From the NCBI GenBank assembly GCA_022826805.1, contig JAJDUH010000074.1, forward strand, positions 1 through 50,065: a stretch of DNA of 50,065 nucleotides. Direction: 5' to 3'. Each line of letters starts with the position of its first letter. Position 1 is the stretch's first letter. This DNA is from Candidatus Poribacteria bacterium (GTDB taxonomy: Bacteria; Poribacteria; WGA-4E; WGA-3G). The notes under the pieces were generated by a model. It saw only the letters and a list, made by a program, of their open reading frames with translations, did not search any database and was not told where the DNA came from. The translations under genes and the position numbers were made by a program. This document shows positions 16,637-26,260 of the stretch, piece by piece.

Positions 16637-18439
16637 ATGTCTTATGAGGTTCTCGCCCAAAAATGGCGTCCCCAAAACTTCAGTGATGTTGTTGGACAGG
16701 AGCACGTTACAACTACCCTAAAAAATCAGATTTTGTCTGGACGTATCGGGCATGCCTACCTCTTTTGGGGACCACGCGGTACCGGTAAAACAACTGTCGC
16801 TCGTATTCTTGCCAAAGCGGTCAACTGTCCCAACCGTATTCAGGAAACAGAATTTGACGCCATTACGACCGCGGAGCCTTGCAATCAATGCGAATTTTGT
16901 AACGATATCTCGCAAGATAGATCCTTTGATGTCATTGAGATGGATGCCGCCTCCAACCGCGGTATTGATACTATTAGGGACCTCCGCGAGAATGTTAAAC
17001 TCTCTCCAGCCGCTTGCCCCTACAAAATCTACATCATAGATGAAGCACATATGCTCTCGCCAGAGGCATTTAACGCTTTGCTCAAGACGCTTGAAGAACC
17101 ACCCCCGCACGTCATTTTCATCATGGCAACTACTGAACATGCCAAGATTCCCAAAACAATCAGTTCACGCTGCCAAGATTTCGATTTCCGACACTTAGAA
17201 GACCAAAAAATAATTGAACGTTTGCAATTGATTGTCAAAGAGGAAGAGGTATCAGCGGATTCGGATGTACTCACACTCATCACACGCCAATCCGAAGGGT
17301 GTCTCCGGGACGCAGAAAATCTCTTGGAGCGTCTCATTGCCTCTGCTGGAAAAAATCTAACTATTGAAACCGTTCAACAGACTATTGGACTCGGATCCAG
17401 TGTCCTCCTCCGCGATCTCACGACAGCAATTATAGAGAGGCATCTCGCAAAGGGGTTGAGAACGCTAAGCGACTTAACAAAACAAGGCACCGATTTGTCG
17501 AAATGTCTTGACCATCTCATCGGCTATTTTCGAGACCTCCGGCTCTTGGCAATTGAGAACAATCTTGATGAACTGGTTCAAAGCCCGAAATCGGATCTCC
17601 CCGAACTCAAACAGAAGGCTGAACAGATGTCGGTGAGCCGGCTATCGCGGATTATCAGAATCTTGATGCACACCGGTCGTGATATCAAACAGTATGGATA
17701 CCCACAGCTGCAGTTGGAGGCTGCATTCATTCAACTCAATTCGCTTGAAGAAGGTGTTCATCTTGAGGAAATCGTCAGCAAGTTATCAGCGTTAGAGCAG
17801 AAATTCGATGCAGCAGGTATTCCAACAACAGAAGGACTTCCGCCACAACAGGCACCGCTATTTTCGCATGACAATCCGACAAATACACAAGCCACATCCG
17901 CACGCCCCCCCTCCCGTGCAAAACACGAGACTTCTACGTCAGCTCCATCCAATCTGGTAAAGCAGGCAGCAAACACAGAATACAATGAACAAACCGCAAT
18001 GTCCCCTTCACCGAATCCAAGCGTGCCAAGCCCTTCATTGATGCCACATCCTGCCCGATCCCTGGCAGAACTCCCTTCATTTTGGGCGGAAATAAAATCA
18101 AAACTTCCTCCAAAGCTCAGACATAGTTTGCCGTCGGGAGTTGTTCCAACAATCAGTGCGACGAACGTAGTTGAAATTCCGTGTTCACCTTCGTACCTCT
18201 CCCTAATAGGCGAGAGCGACAAGAAAAGTATAGTTGATGCCCTAACACAGGTAGTTGGTAAACCTGTGAAAATTGAATTGGTGCCATTCGATGCTGTCCC
18301 AGAGCCTGTAGCGTCGGAGGACATTCCTCAAAAAACTGATCGGAAAACACCACTCATACGGAGAATTGAGGCTCAGGACGATCCACAACTTAAAACAGCA
18401 CTCGAACTCTTTGATGCCACAGTTTTGGAAACCCAATAA
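16637..18439 (+). CDS. dnaX: DNA polymerase III subunit tau/gamma (clamp loader)
   Basis: DnaX is the ATPase of the clamp loader. Walker A GPRGTGKTT lies near residue 45. The zinc-binding Cys cluster is at 63-86 (CPN, then CNQCEFC), Walker B IYIIDEAHML near 125-135, and the SRC motif near 173. The clamp-loader helical region runs to about 360. A Pro/Ser-rich linker leads to a C-terminal tau-like region. I start at the ATG at 16637 (MSYEVLAQKWRP, the canonical DnaX start, after GGAAGGAT). A GTG at 16607 would overlap the SRP RNA. A CGTCTTTC/GAAAGACG hairpin follows at about 18442-18465. Confidence 0.95.
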   Translation: MSYEVLAQKWRPQNFSDVVGQEHVTTTLKNQILSGRIGHAYLFWGPRGTGKTTVARILAKAVNCPNRIQETEFDAITTAEPCNQCEFCNDISQDRSFDVIEMDAASNRGIDTIRDLRENVKLSPAACPYKIYIIDEAHMLSPEAFNALLKTLEEPPPHVIFIMATTEHAKIPKTISSRCQDFDFRHLEDQKIIERLQLIVKEEEVSADSDVLTLITRQSEGCLRDAENLLERLIASAGKNLTIETVQQTIGLGSSVLLRDLTTAIIERHLAKGLRTLSDLTKQGTDLSKCLDHLIGYFRDLRLLAIENNLDELVQSPKSDLPELKQKAEQMSVSRLSRIIRILMHTGRDIKQYGYPQLQLEAAFIQLNSLEEGVHLEEIVSKLSALEQKFDAAGIPTTEGLPPQQAPLFSHDNPTNTQATSARPPSRAKHETSTSAPSNLVKQAANTEYNEQTAMSPSPNPSVPSPSLMPHPARSLAELPSFWAEIKSKLPPKLRHSLPSGVVPTISATNVVEIPCSPSYLSLIGESDKKSIVDALTQVVGKPVKIELVPFDAVPEPVASEDIPQKTDRKTPLIRRIEAQDDPQLKTALELFDATVLETQ

Positions 18440-18441
18440 CT

Positions 18442-18465
18442 GCGTCTTTCCCAAGTCGAAAGACG
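18442..18465 (+). terminator. Hairpin after dnaX
   Basis: CGTCTTTC, seven-base loop, GAAAGACG just past the dnaX stop, followed by only a weak T-rich tail. It may attenuate rather than stop transcription into ebfC-recR. Confidence 0.4.
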
Positions 18466-18576
18466 TAATCTTATAAAAGGAATAGGGAAGTTTCTATTGG
18501 ACCCAGCATTTTTGCAACAAGACAATCACTGACACATATACAATACAAAATTGCTTGGGCATAGGATCAAGAAATT

Positions 18577-18885
18577 ATGAAAATGAATCACCTGATGAAA
18601 CAGGCACAGCAGATGCAAAAGCGGATGCTTGAAATCCGAGAAGAACTCGCAAACCGAACCGTCGAAGCGACTGTCGGGGGCGGAATGGTAACTGCTGTTG
18701 TTAATGGACAACAGGAAATTGTTTCTCTCCGTATTACGCCCGAGGTCGTTGATCCGGATGATACTGAAATGCTTGAAGACCTTGTTGTTGCTGCTATCAA
18801 TGAAGCGCTGCAGCAATCACAGGAATTAATGTCTTCCGAAATGAGCAAATTGACCGGCGGACTTAAAATTCCAGGACTTCCTTAA
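18577..18885 (+). CDS. ebfC: YbaB/EbfC family nucleoid-associated protein
   Basis: A 102-residue protein with the family layout: an N-terminal helix rich in Met/Gln/Lys (LMKQAQQMQKRMLEIREELA), the VEATVGGGMVTAVVNGQQEIVSLRI beta core, and a C-terminal helix (DLVVAAINEALQQSQELM) ending LPGLP-like (KIPGLP). These proteins bind DNA as dimers. Its place between dnaX and recR is a widely conserved arrangement. The ribosome site is weak (GGAT). Confidence 0.92.
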   Translation: MKMNHLMKQAQQMQKRMLEIREELANRTVEATVGGGMVTAVVNGQQEIVSLRITPEVVDPDDTEMLEDLVVAAINEALQQSQELMSSEMSKLTGGLKIPGLP

Positions 18886-19127
18886 CCCGAGGTGCCTCAT
18901 ACCGATTGGCGTACGGAGCATAAGGGAAACCGCATCTCTACGTTTCAAATTTTGCCCCGGTTCATGCCCAGGTGAAGCCCACACGAGCTTCATACCCCGG
19001 TAAAGCCTTTATAGGCTTTATACCGTTGATTCTGATTTAGGCATGAATACCGTTGATTCTGATTTACGCGGCAAAATTTGTCTTTGCTTTATATTGTCTA
19101 TCCCAATACGGGAATTAGCAAAAATCC
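18886..19127. repeat. Repeat-rich spacer between ebfC and recR
   Basis: Contains a perfect 19-base direct repeat, TACCGTTGATTCTGATTTA, at 19021-19039 and 19048-19066. It also has a TAAAGCC/GGCTTTA inverted repeat (about 19000-19020). CAAATTTTGCC (about 18946) and GGCAAAATTTG (about 19070) are inverted about 115 bases apart. The GCAAAATTTGTCTTTGC segment recurs at about 32190 downstream of the ROK kinase. No gene is apparent. Confidence 0.6.
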
Positions 19128-19742
19128 ATGCAAGAATACCCGAAACCGCTGGCGAGACTCATTTCCGAGCTTCAGAAACTTCCGACAATTGGACAGAAGA
19201 CAGCGCAGCGCTTAGCATTCTTTATGCTAAAATTATCTGACACCGAAACTGCTCAAATCGCGGAAGCCATCGCGGAAGTAAAAAAACTATTATCCTATTG
19301 TGACCTGTGTGGTGCTATTACCGATAACAATCCGTGTTACATCTGCACAAACCCTCGCCGGGACCAGCGGGTAATTTGCGTTGTTGAGGAATCCGATGAC
19401 CTTTGGGCAATTGAGCGAACCAATGGTTATAAGGGACTTTATCACGTCCTCGGCGGCGTTTTGTCACCTTTAGATGGGACTGGACCCGATGAACTCGGGA
19501 TCAATAAACTTTTTCAGCGAATTCGGCAACCTGGTGCAGGGACAGAACCTATCCAAGAGGTAATACTCGCTACAAATTGGACCACCGAAGGACAGGCGAC
19601 TGCTCTCTATCTCACACAACACTTGGAAATGTTTGAAGTCGCTGTCACTCGAATCGCCTACGGTATCCCTGTTGGTGGCGATTTGGAGTACATTGACGAA
19701 GTAACCCTCGCAAAAGCACTGGAAGGTAGACGGAAGGCTTAG
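19128..19742 (+). CDS. recR: Recombination mediator protein RecR
   Basis: RecR loads RecA with RecF/RecO at gaps. The order is typical: helix-hairpin-helix (LQKLPTIGQKTAQRLAFFML), Cys4 zinc finger (CDLC ... CYIC), Toprim domain (VICVVEESDDLWAIE, and YHVLGGVLSPLDG), and a C-terminal Walker-B-like region. The length of 204 residues is standard. The start ATG has no strong ribosome site. The TAG stop directly abuts the ATG of the peptidase gene, suggesting coupling. Confidence 0.95.
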   Translation: MQEYPKPLARLISELQKLPTIGQKTAQRLAFFMLKLSDTETAQIAEAIAEVKKLLSYCDLCGAITDNNPCYICTNPRRDQRVICVVEESDDLWAIERTNGYKGLYHVLGGVLSPLDGTGPDELGINKLFQRIRQPGAGTEPIQEVILATNWTTEGQATALYLTQHLEMFEVAVTRIAYGIPVGGDLEYIDEVTLAKALEGRRKA

Positions 19743-20714
19743 ATGAAAACGCAGTGGCATGTACAACTACTTTTAATAATCAATCTGTGTTTTGGAGGAT
19801 TGTGTATAGCGTACTCGGCGCAGGATTCAGAAAACCCAAGTGCTGTCCGAAAAGATACACCGCCTCTCAGCAAAACTATCACCCGCAAAGCGGGTGCTGT
19901 TTTTGAGGCACAACGCGCATTTGAGATACTAAAAAAACAGTGCGAATTCGGACCGAGACCCCCAGGTTCACCCGCACATCGTGAAACTCGAAATTATTTG
20001 TTCACTGAACTTAAAAAATATGCAAATAGCGTAGCACTGCAGCCACATCAATACACGGCAAACGGTGTGACGCTTCAACTCAATAATATCATAGCAGAAT
20101 TTGGAACGCCGATCGGAGAAACACTGCTGCTCGCTGCACATTGGGATACACGTCCCATCGCCGACCATGATCCAGAGCCGGAAAATCGGGATAAACCGAT
20201 TCTCGGTGCTAATGATGGTGCTTCCGGGGTCGCCGTCCTTCTTGAAATTGCAAGAATTTTAAAGCACAAGCCGCCACCGCGCCGGATTATTATCGTTCTT
20301 TTTGATGGTGAGGATTACGGCAGATCTATTGATGACATGTTCATCGGTTCTCGATTCTTCGCACAAAATCTTGGAAAATGGAAGCCAGACTATGGTATCC
20401 TACTGGATATGATCGGGGACAAAGATTTGAGTATTCCAATAGAGCGCTACTCTTGGAATGCCAATCCTGAATTCGCGAAACTCATTTGGAGTCGGGCGGC
20501 AGCCCTCGGTTTAGCCCCCTTTCAGCAACGCGTAGGAGCGGCGATTATGGACGACCACGTTCCCCTAATCAAAGTGGGTATCCCGATGGTTAATATTATC
20601 GATTTCACTTATCCATATTGGCATACGCTTGAAGACACAGTGGATAAATGTAGTCCGAAAAGCCTTGAGGTCGTCGCGACACTCGTTATCAGCATCATCT
20701 ATGATGGACTCTAA
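19743..20714 (+). CDS. Secreted M28-family peptidase / glutaminyl-cyclase-like
   Basis: A signal peptide (1-26) is followed by an M28 aminopeptidase fold. AAHWDTRP holds the first zinc His and Asp, GANDGASGVAVLLE the bridging Asp, and LFDGEDYG the catalytic Glu-Asp pair. LLDMIGDKD and YWHTLEDTVD supply the last ligands. Short 320-residue M28 proteins with GPRPPGS near the start resemble glutaminyl-peptide cyclotransferases, which form N-terminal pyroglutamate, but aminopeptidase activity is equally possible. It begins directly at the recR stop, an unusual operon partner. Confidence 0.87.
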   Translation: MKTQWHVQLLLIINLCFGGLCIAYSAQDSENPSAVRKDTPPLSKTITRKAGAVFEAQRAFEILKKQCEFGPRPPGSPAHRETRNYLFTELKKYANSVALQPHQYTANGVTLQLNNIIAEFGTPIGETLLLAAHWDTRPIADHDPEPENRDKPILGANDGASGVAVLLEIARILKHKPPPRRIIIVLFDGEDYGRSIDDMFIGSRFFAQNLGKWKPDYGILLDMIGDKDLSIPIERYSWNANPEFAKLIWSRAAALGLAPFQQRVGAAIMDDHVPLIKVGIPMVNIIDFTYPYWHTLEDTVDKCSPKSLEVVATLVISIIYDGL

Positions 20715-20753
20715 TCAGGTTTCGCGTTCTCTTTTGATAATAGGATGAGAAAC

Positions 20754-22658
20754 ATGAATACCTATCAAAAACATTATGACGTTATTGTAGTCGGTGCGGG
20801 TCATGCCGGTTGTGAAGCCGCACTTGCTGCTGCGCGGATGGGTTGTGAAACGCTCATCGTTACTATTAATCTCGACACGATCGCGAAAATGTCCTGTAAC
20901 CCTGCCATTGGTGGACTTGCTAAGGGACATCTTGTTAAAGAAATAGACGCGCTCGGTGGCGAGATGGCAAAAAATATTGATAAAACAGGCATTCAATTTC
21001 GACGTCTAAATACCAAAAAGGGACCAGCGGTTAGATCCAGTCGCGCGCAAGCCGATAAGAAGGCATACCAAGATGAGATGAAACGCGTACTGGAGGCGCA
21101 AGAACGGCTTGATATCAAGCAGGTCCTCGTTGAAGAACTCCTCGTCGAAAATGGACAGTGCATCGGTATTCTAAGCCAGACGCGGACTGCCTATTTGGGA
21201 GAAACTGTAATCCTCACAACTGGGACTTTCCTGAAAGGCATAGTCCATATTGGTGATGTTTCGTATAGTGCAGGTAGGGCGGGTGAATCCTCCGCTGAGC
21301 GGCTCTCCGAAAGTTTTTTGAACCTCGGTTTTGAAATCGGTAGGCTTAAAACTGGCACACCCCCGCGGGTCAATGCCAATACAATTGACTTCAGTCGAAT
21401 GGAAATTCAGCCCGGCGATGAAGACCCGCTCCCCTTCTCCTTCTTAACCGAACGGATTGCCCAGCCGCAATTGCCGTGTTACCTTGCTTACACGAATGAA
21501 AAAACACACGCTGTCATCCGAGAAAATCTCCACCGATCCGCAATGTACAGTGGTCGCATCGTTGGTATTGGTCCCCGCTATTGTCCGTCAATAGAGGATA
21601 AAGTGGTCCGCTTCGCTGAAAAGACCGGGCACCAGGTTTTCGTCGAACCTGAGGGAAGAGATACAGATGAAATTTACCTCAACGGCATTTCTGCAAGTTT
21701 GCCAGAAGATGTACAAGTGGAGATGGTGCATAGCATTGAAGGATTAGAAAACGCCGAAATCATGCGTTTCGGATACGCCGTAGAATACGATTTCGCCCCG
21801 GCGACCCAACTGCAGCCAACTCTTGAGACAAAAAATGTTCCTGGGCTTTATTTCGCAGGACAACTCAATGGAACCACCGGTTATGAGGAAGCCGCAGCGC
21901 AGGGGCTTATGGCAGGTATCAACGCAGTGCTAAAGGTAAAAGGTGAAGAACCTCTCATCCTTGACAGAGCGCAAGCCTACATAGCCGTGCTTATCGATGA
22001 TCTTGTTACCTTGGACATTCGTGAGCCTTACCGTATGTTCACATCACGTGCAGAGTACAGACTGACGTTGCGAGAGGACAATGCTGATCTGAGGCTCACC
22101 GAAATTGGGAGACGGATTGGACTCGTTGATGACAACAGATACCGCCGGTTTCAAAAGAAAGCCGAGAATGTCCAAACGGAGTTGAAGCGCATGCAGGAAA
22201 CTGTGCTCAAGCCGGGATCCCCACCCATTGTTGCAGGCGGACAGGCTGTCCCTATCGACAGCTTCTCAAAGATAGTCAAGACCGGCGAATTGAAGCAACC
22301 CATATCCTTAGCGGAGCTGCTAAAACGTCCGCAACTTCATTATGAAGAGATAAACCAAATTGCACCATCCGCTGAGATTCTCTCGGAAGCCGTGAAGGAA
22401 CAGGTAGAGATTCAGATTAAATACGACGGCTACATTCAACGACAACAGCGACAAATTCACCAGTTCAAAAGGATGGAGAATCTCCGAATACCGGACACGT
22501 TTGACTATGCTGACGTTCCGGGCTTAAAGGCGGAGGCACGTGAGAAACTTATTAAAATTCAACCTACCTCTATCGGGCAAGCCTCTCGTCTACCCGGCGT
22601 TTCGCCAGCAGATATTTCGATATTAACGGTTATCCTTCATCAACACAGGGCAACATAA
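20754..22658 (+). CDS. mnmG: tRNA uridine-5-carboxymethylaminomethyl modification enzyme MnmG (GidA)
   Basis: An FAD enzyme which with MnmE makes cmnm5U34 in tRNAs. The FAD Rossmann motif DVIVVGAGHAGCEAALAAARMG lies at residues 8-29. Conserved SCNPAIGGLAKGHLVKEIDALGG, KTGTPPRV, and the C-terminal RAEYRLTLREDNADLRL block all fit. I prefer the ATG at 20754 (MNTYQKHYDV, after AGGATGAG) over the ATG at 20745. rsmG follows, the gidA-gidB pairing seen in many bacteria. Confidence 0.96.
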   Translation: MNTYQKHYDVIVVGAGHAGCEAALAAARMGCETLIVTINLDTIAKMSCNPAIGGLAKGHLVKEIDALGGEMAKNIDKTGIQFRRLNTKKGPAVRSSRAQADKKAYQDEMKRVLEAQERLDIKQVLVEELLVENGQCIGILSQTRTAYLGETVILTTGTFLKGIVHIGDVSYSAGRAGESSAERLSESFLNLGFEIGRLKTGTPPRVNANTIDFSRMEIQPGDEDPLPFSFLTERIAQPQLPCYLAYTNEKTHAVIRENLHRSAMYSGRIVGIGPRYCPSIEDKVVRFAEKTGHQVFVEPEGRDTDEIYLNGISASLPEDVQVEMVHSIEGLENAEIMRFGYAVEYDFAPATQLQPTLETKNVPGLYFAGQLNGTTGYEEAAAQGLMAGINAVLKVKGEEPLILDRAQAYIAVLIDDLVTLDIREPYRMFTSRAEYRLTLREDNADLRLTEIGRRIGLVDDNRYRRFQKKAENVQTELKRMQETVLKPGSPPIVAGGQAVPIDSFSKIVKTGELKQPISLAELLKRPQLHYEEINQIAPSAEILSEAVKEQVEIQIKYDGYIQRQQRQIHQFKRMENLRIPDTFDYADVPGLKAEAREKLIKIQPTSIGQASRLPGVSPADISILTVILHQHRAT

Positions 22659-22669
22659 CACAAAAGCAA

Positions 22670-23356
22670 TTGGTAAATTACAAACAGTACTTAAAAGAGA
22701 CCTTTAATCATTACGGATTTCCGCTAACACGGCGTCAAGTGATACAGTTTATCCGGTATCGCGATGAATTGCTTCGGTGGAATACGCATATAAATTTGAC
22801 CGCGATCACAGATGATAAAGAAATTATTCATAAACATTTTCTCGACTCTCTGAGCATCTTGGAGCACATAACGCTGAAAGATGGAGATTCTGTTATTGAT
22901 GTCGGATCAGGTGCTGGATTTCCAGGAGTTGTACTAAAAATTTATATTCCTGGTATCCGGTTAACACTTGTTGAAGCCTCAGAAAAGAAAGTAAGCTTTC
23001 TAAAGTTTCTCATCCCGCAACTGCAATTGCATCAGACGGTAAACGTTGCAGTGCTTGCTGAACGCGCCGAAGTTTGTGCGCGACAACAAACACACACGGG
23101 GGCGTATGATTGGGTTTTCACTCGCTATGTTGCCACTATCGCCGATTCAGCGGTCTACTGTCTGCCTTTGCTAAAGGAAGGTGGAAAGTGGATAACCTAC
23201 AAATCTGGCGTGCGGACAATCAAAGCTGAAATTGAAAAAAGCGAGAAACGCCTCAGTGCCCTCGGGGGGACAGTTGAAACTGTCATCACAAACGCAAAGT
23301 TTGATCGAAGTTATGTTGTGATGCGTCGTATTGAAACGTCGACAGCAGTAAAATAG
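22670..23356 (+). CDS. rsmG: 16S rRNA (guanine-N7) methyltransferase RsmG (GidB)
   Basis: Methylates G527 of 16S rRNA. The AdoMet motif VIDVGSGAGFPGVVLKI and the LVEASEKKVSFLK acidic loop are at about residues 78-112. RWNTHINLTAI near 38 and VFTRYVA near 150 are family marks. The start is a TTG 11 bases after the mnmG stop with no clear ribosome site, so translation may be coupled. The protein is about 20 residues longer than the E. coli enzyme, so the true start may be internal. Confidence 0.93.
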   Translation: MVNYKQYLKETFNHYGFPLTRRQVIQFIRYRDELLRWNTHINLTAITDDKEIIHKHFLDSLSILEHITLKDGDSVIDVGSGAGFPGVVLKIYIPGIRLTLVEASEKKVSFLKFLIPQLQLHQTVNVAVLAERAEVCARQQTHTGAYDWVFTRYVATIADSAVYCLPLLKEGGKWITYKSGVRTIKAEIEKSEKRLSALGGTVETVITNAKFDRSYVVMRRIETSTAVK

Positions 23357-23478
23357 GGCTTCCGTGTGCGTCGTCTGTCTTAAAAGAGACCTGAGATGTA
23401 GAGATTTCGTGTGATAGGATCCAGAGTCGATGTTTTGAACAATGTCATACATCAAATAAAAATACTGAGGACAATCCT

Positions 23479-23817
23479 ATGAATTTTGATACAACAACTG
23501 GTGAAAAAAATATCTCTATTCTTCATGTAGAAGGAAAGATTCTTGGAAATGCCGCTGATGTATTTCGCGAGGAAATGGAACAGCAACTTCAAACAGCACA
23601 GGGTAAATTAGCTGTTGATTTAATGAATGTTCCGTTAATTGACAGTAGCGCATTAGGAGCGATTGTGCTCACGTTGAAATACTGCCAAAAATCGGGTGGT
23701 AAATTGGTTTTGCTCAATCCGCAGAAAGCCGTTCGAGAAGTCTTAGAAGTAACGCAGCTCGCAACCGTTATTGAGATTTATGATACAGAGGAAAGCGCAA
23801 GTGCCGCCTTAATGTAG
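23479..23817 (+). CDS. STAS-domain anti-sigma factor antagonist (SpoIIAA/RsbV-like)
   Basis: A 112-residue stand-alone STAS protein. The phospho-acceptor Ser is in the motif LIDSSALGAIV at about residue 55, flanked by the KLAVDLMNV strand. It lies directly before the kinase and phosphatase genes (gap 58 bases) and should be the switch protein controlled by RsbW-like kinase and PP2C phosphatase. A second STAS protein is encoded at 28548. Confidence 0.9.
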   Translation: MNFDTTTGEKNISILHVEGKILGNAADVFREEMEQQLQTAQGKLAVDLMNVPLIDSSALGAIVLTLKYCQKSGGKLVLLNPQKAVREVLEVTQLATVIEIYDTEESASAALM

Positions 23818-23875
23818 TGAGGCAGAAAGCGTGCCTACAAAAATTGCCGTGACGAACACGGAAGGCAAGAATCCT

Positions 23876-26260
23876 ATGGAGCGTTCTCGATTTAAGGTGG
23901 GGTTGCGTGGGCAACAGATCGTCCTATTTCTGTTAGTTGCGCTGATGCCTCTGTTTGTTATTTCATTAGTCATAAAAGTGCTGGGGGAGAATACGCTCAA
24001 AGACAATGTTGGAGAAAACCTTGTGCTCCTCGCGCAAGAGAAACTTGCCCGTGCCGATAATGCTATCTCCCACAGAATCGCAAACATTCAAGCCGAACTT
24101 CCCAACATTCAACCGGCGGTTACGCGATCAAATAGTGCTGATGGACAACAGGCTGTATTTTTCAGCGTATGGGCGCGATTAGAGGATAGTATCCGTTTGC
24201 TTGAGACTTACGCTGGCTATAAAACTGAGGTAACGATTACCAATGCATCCGGGGACGTCCTCCGTTCGAACAATCGACAATTGGATTATGACACAACGAA
24301 GACGCTTCCATATACAGTAAAAGACAAGGAGTGGTGGAAAAGAGCCTACAATAACGGAATAGGCTACCAGTTCGTAGGAGATGTCATCTATGATGATGTG
24401 CGTGGTGTGTACTTTCTTCCTGTCGCACTTCCTATACGTACAAATGCTAAAGTTTCTGGGTCACTACGAGAAAATAATACAGCCGGTGTGCTGAGAACTG
24501 TTTTGTTACTGCCTGAAATTAACAGTTTAGTCGGATCACGACCGGATTTGACGGAAACATACGCCCTTCTAACAGATGCATCTGGTAAAATCATTGCTGC
24601 TGCATCCGAAAGTGGATACCGTATAGATAGTTACATGGAGATGAACAACGCTGTAGAAGAGGCAATTATTGAAGCAAAAAAAGGTATTAATGGGAAGTAC
24701 TACGACTATGAATCCGACGGTGAAACGGATGCCTTCGATGAACCTCGCGTCTACGGCTGGGCACGAACTCGGCGCTCGACTGCTGAACCTTGGAAGACAC
24801 AACAAAACTTTAGTGATTGGATTGTCTTTATTTCTCAGCCTACCGCTTCTGCTTATGCTGGTGTGGTTAAATTAAACAGATACATTTTTTATGTTACCGT
24901 TGTATCCAGTGGTATCGTTGTAATTATTGCATATTGGGCTGCACAGAGGATAGCAAAACCCATATTAGAAGTCGCACATGCAGCAGACAGTATTGGGCAG
25001 GGCGAGTTTGACGGTGAAATTATTATTGACAGTGATGATGAAGTTGGGGTCCTCGCTGAAAAATTCAATGAGATGCGGCGGAATCTCAAAACGGCGGTTG
25101 ATCAACTCAGACAAGAGGAAAGGAAACTTACCGCTATTGTAGAGAATCTCGGTGAGGGGCTCATTGTTGTTGAACCTGCCGGCCGCGTGCTGTACGTCAA
25201 TCCTGTAGCCGAGCGACTCCTGAATCTTGGGAGGACTGCTGGCTATCAAAACTTTATTGCTGTTGACACGGAAACTGGCACAATTTCTTGGACAAAACAA
25301 TCGATGGGAGCTGAACCTGCGATAACAGATACACAAACAGTTAATTTGAAAGTCTTGTCCTCCTCGCAACGCGCTATGGAACAGCACCAGGCAATGATTG
25401 CCGAACTCAGTGTCAATGGCGATCAGTCGAATGCCGAGATGCGAGTCCTTCGCATTATAGCAAGCCAGTTCTCTGATGAAAGTAATAAAGGCGCTGGAAC
25501 GGTTTACGTCTTCGATGACATCACACATGAATATGAAGTAGAACAGATGAAATCGGAGTTCGTTTCCTTAGTGTCGCATGAATTGCGAACACCCCTAACC
25601 TCTATCATTGGATTTATTTCGCTGATACTTGATGGAAAAACCGGCAAAATTAATCAGAAACAGTACGAGAGTCTAAGTCGCGCACATCGACAGTCAGAAC
25701 GGCTCGCTGCGCTTATTAATGATTTGCTTGATATTTCCCGAATTGAAGCCGGACGTATTGAGATGAAACGCGAGCGAGTACACATAGACCAGGTAGCCAA
25801 ACGAAGGATCGAAGAACTCCGCCCGCAAGCAGACGAAAAAGCTATCACTTTGCTGTTAGACGCCAACCCCACTCTGCCGCTGTTGATTGCCGATGCAGAT
25901 CGGGTTGGACAAGTCTTTATTAATCTCATAGGAAACGCAATCAAATTCACACCCAACGGCGGGAAGGTGACAGTGAGAATATCAGAATCTCCGCACAATG
26001 GAAGCGTATCGAATGGTTTTCACGTTGAAATAATTGACACAGGACCAGGGATTCCCCCTGATGAACGGAAAAAAATCTTTGATAAATTCCAGCAACTCGC
26101 CAGTACGCGGACACAGCAGCAGAGCGGTACTGGATTAGGACTCTCAATTGCCTCTGGAATAGTTGAAGCACACGGAGGAAAACTGTGGGTAGATGCTGGC
26201 GATAACGAACAGGGATGCAACTTCCAATTTTTTATCCCGCTCGGACAAGAAAATGGCTGA
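23876..26260 (+). CDS. Cache-HAMP-PAS sensor histidine kinase
   Basis: I start at the ATG at 23876 (MERSRFKVGLRG, with GGAAGG upstream); a GTG at 23831 would add 15 residues. Membrane segment at about 13-33, then a roughly 290-residue Cache-type sensor (GDVIYDDVRGVYFLPVALPI, ADASG-like LLTDASGKIIAA). A second membrane segment lies at about 335-360, then HAMP (AKPILEVAHAAD) and PAS (ENLGEGLIVVEPAGRVLYVNP). HisKA has the acceptor in VSHELRTPLTSI (His568), and the HATPase domain NLIGNAIKF, DTGPGIP, GTGLGLSI. It overlaps the downstream response regulator by eight bases (ATGGCTGA), so they are one translation unit. Its UGA stop shows UGA is a normal terminator here. Confidence 0.93.
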   Translation: MERSRFKVGLRGQQIVLFLLVALMPLFVISLVIKVLGENTLKDNVGENLVLLAQEKLARADNAISHRIANIQAELPNIQPAVTRSNSADGQQAVFFSVWARLEDSIRLLETYAGYKTEVTITNASGDVLRSNNRQLDYDTTKTLPYTVKDKEWWKRAYNNGIGYQFVGDVIYDDVRGVYFLPVALPIRTNAKVSGSLRENNTAGVLRTVLLLPEINSLVGSRPDLTETYALLTDASGKIIAAASESGYRIDSYMEMNNAVEEAIIEAKKGINGKYYDYESDGETDAFDEPRVYGWARTRRSTAEPWKTQQNFSDWIVFISQPTASAYAGVVKLNRYIFYVTVVSSGIVVIIAYWAAQRIAKPILEVAHAADSIGQGEFDGEIIIDSDDEVGVLAEKFNEMRRNLKTAVDQLRQEERKLTAIVENLGEGLIVVEPAGRVLYVNPVAERLLNLGRTAGYQNFIAVDTETGTISWTKQSMGAEPAITDTQTVNLKVLSSSQRAMEQHQAMIAELSVNGDQSNAEMRVLRIIASQFSDESNKGAGTVYVFDDITHEYEVEQMKSEFVSLVSHELRTPLTSIIGFISLILDGKTGKINQKQYESLSRAHRQSERLAALINDLLDISRIEAGRIEMKRERVHIDQVAKRRIEELRPQADEKAITLLLDANPTLPLLIADADRVGQVFINLIGNAIKFTPNGGKVTVRISESPHNGSVSNGFHVEIIDTGPGIPPDERKKIFDKFQQLASTRTQQQSGTGLGLSIASGIVEAHGGKLWVDAGDNEQGCNFQFFIPLGQENG

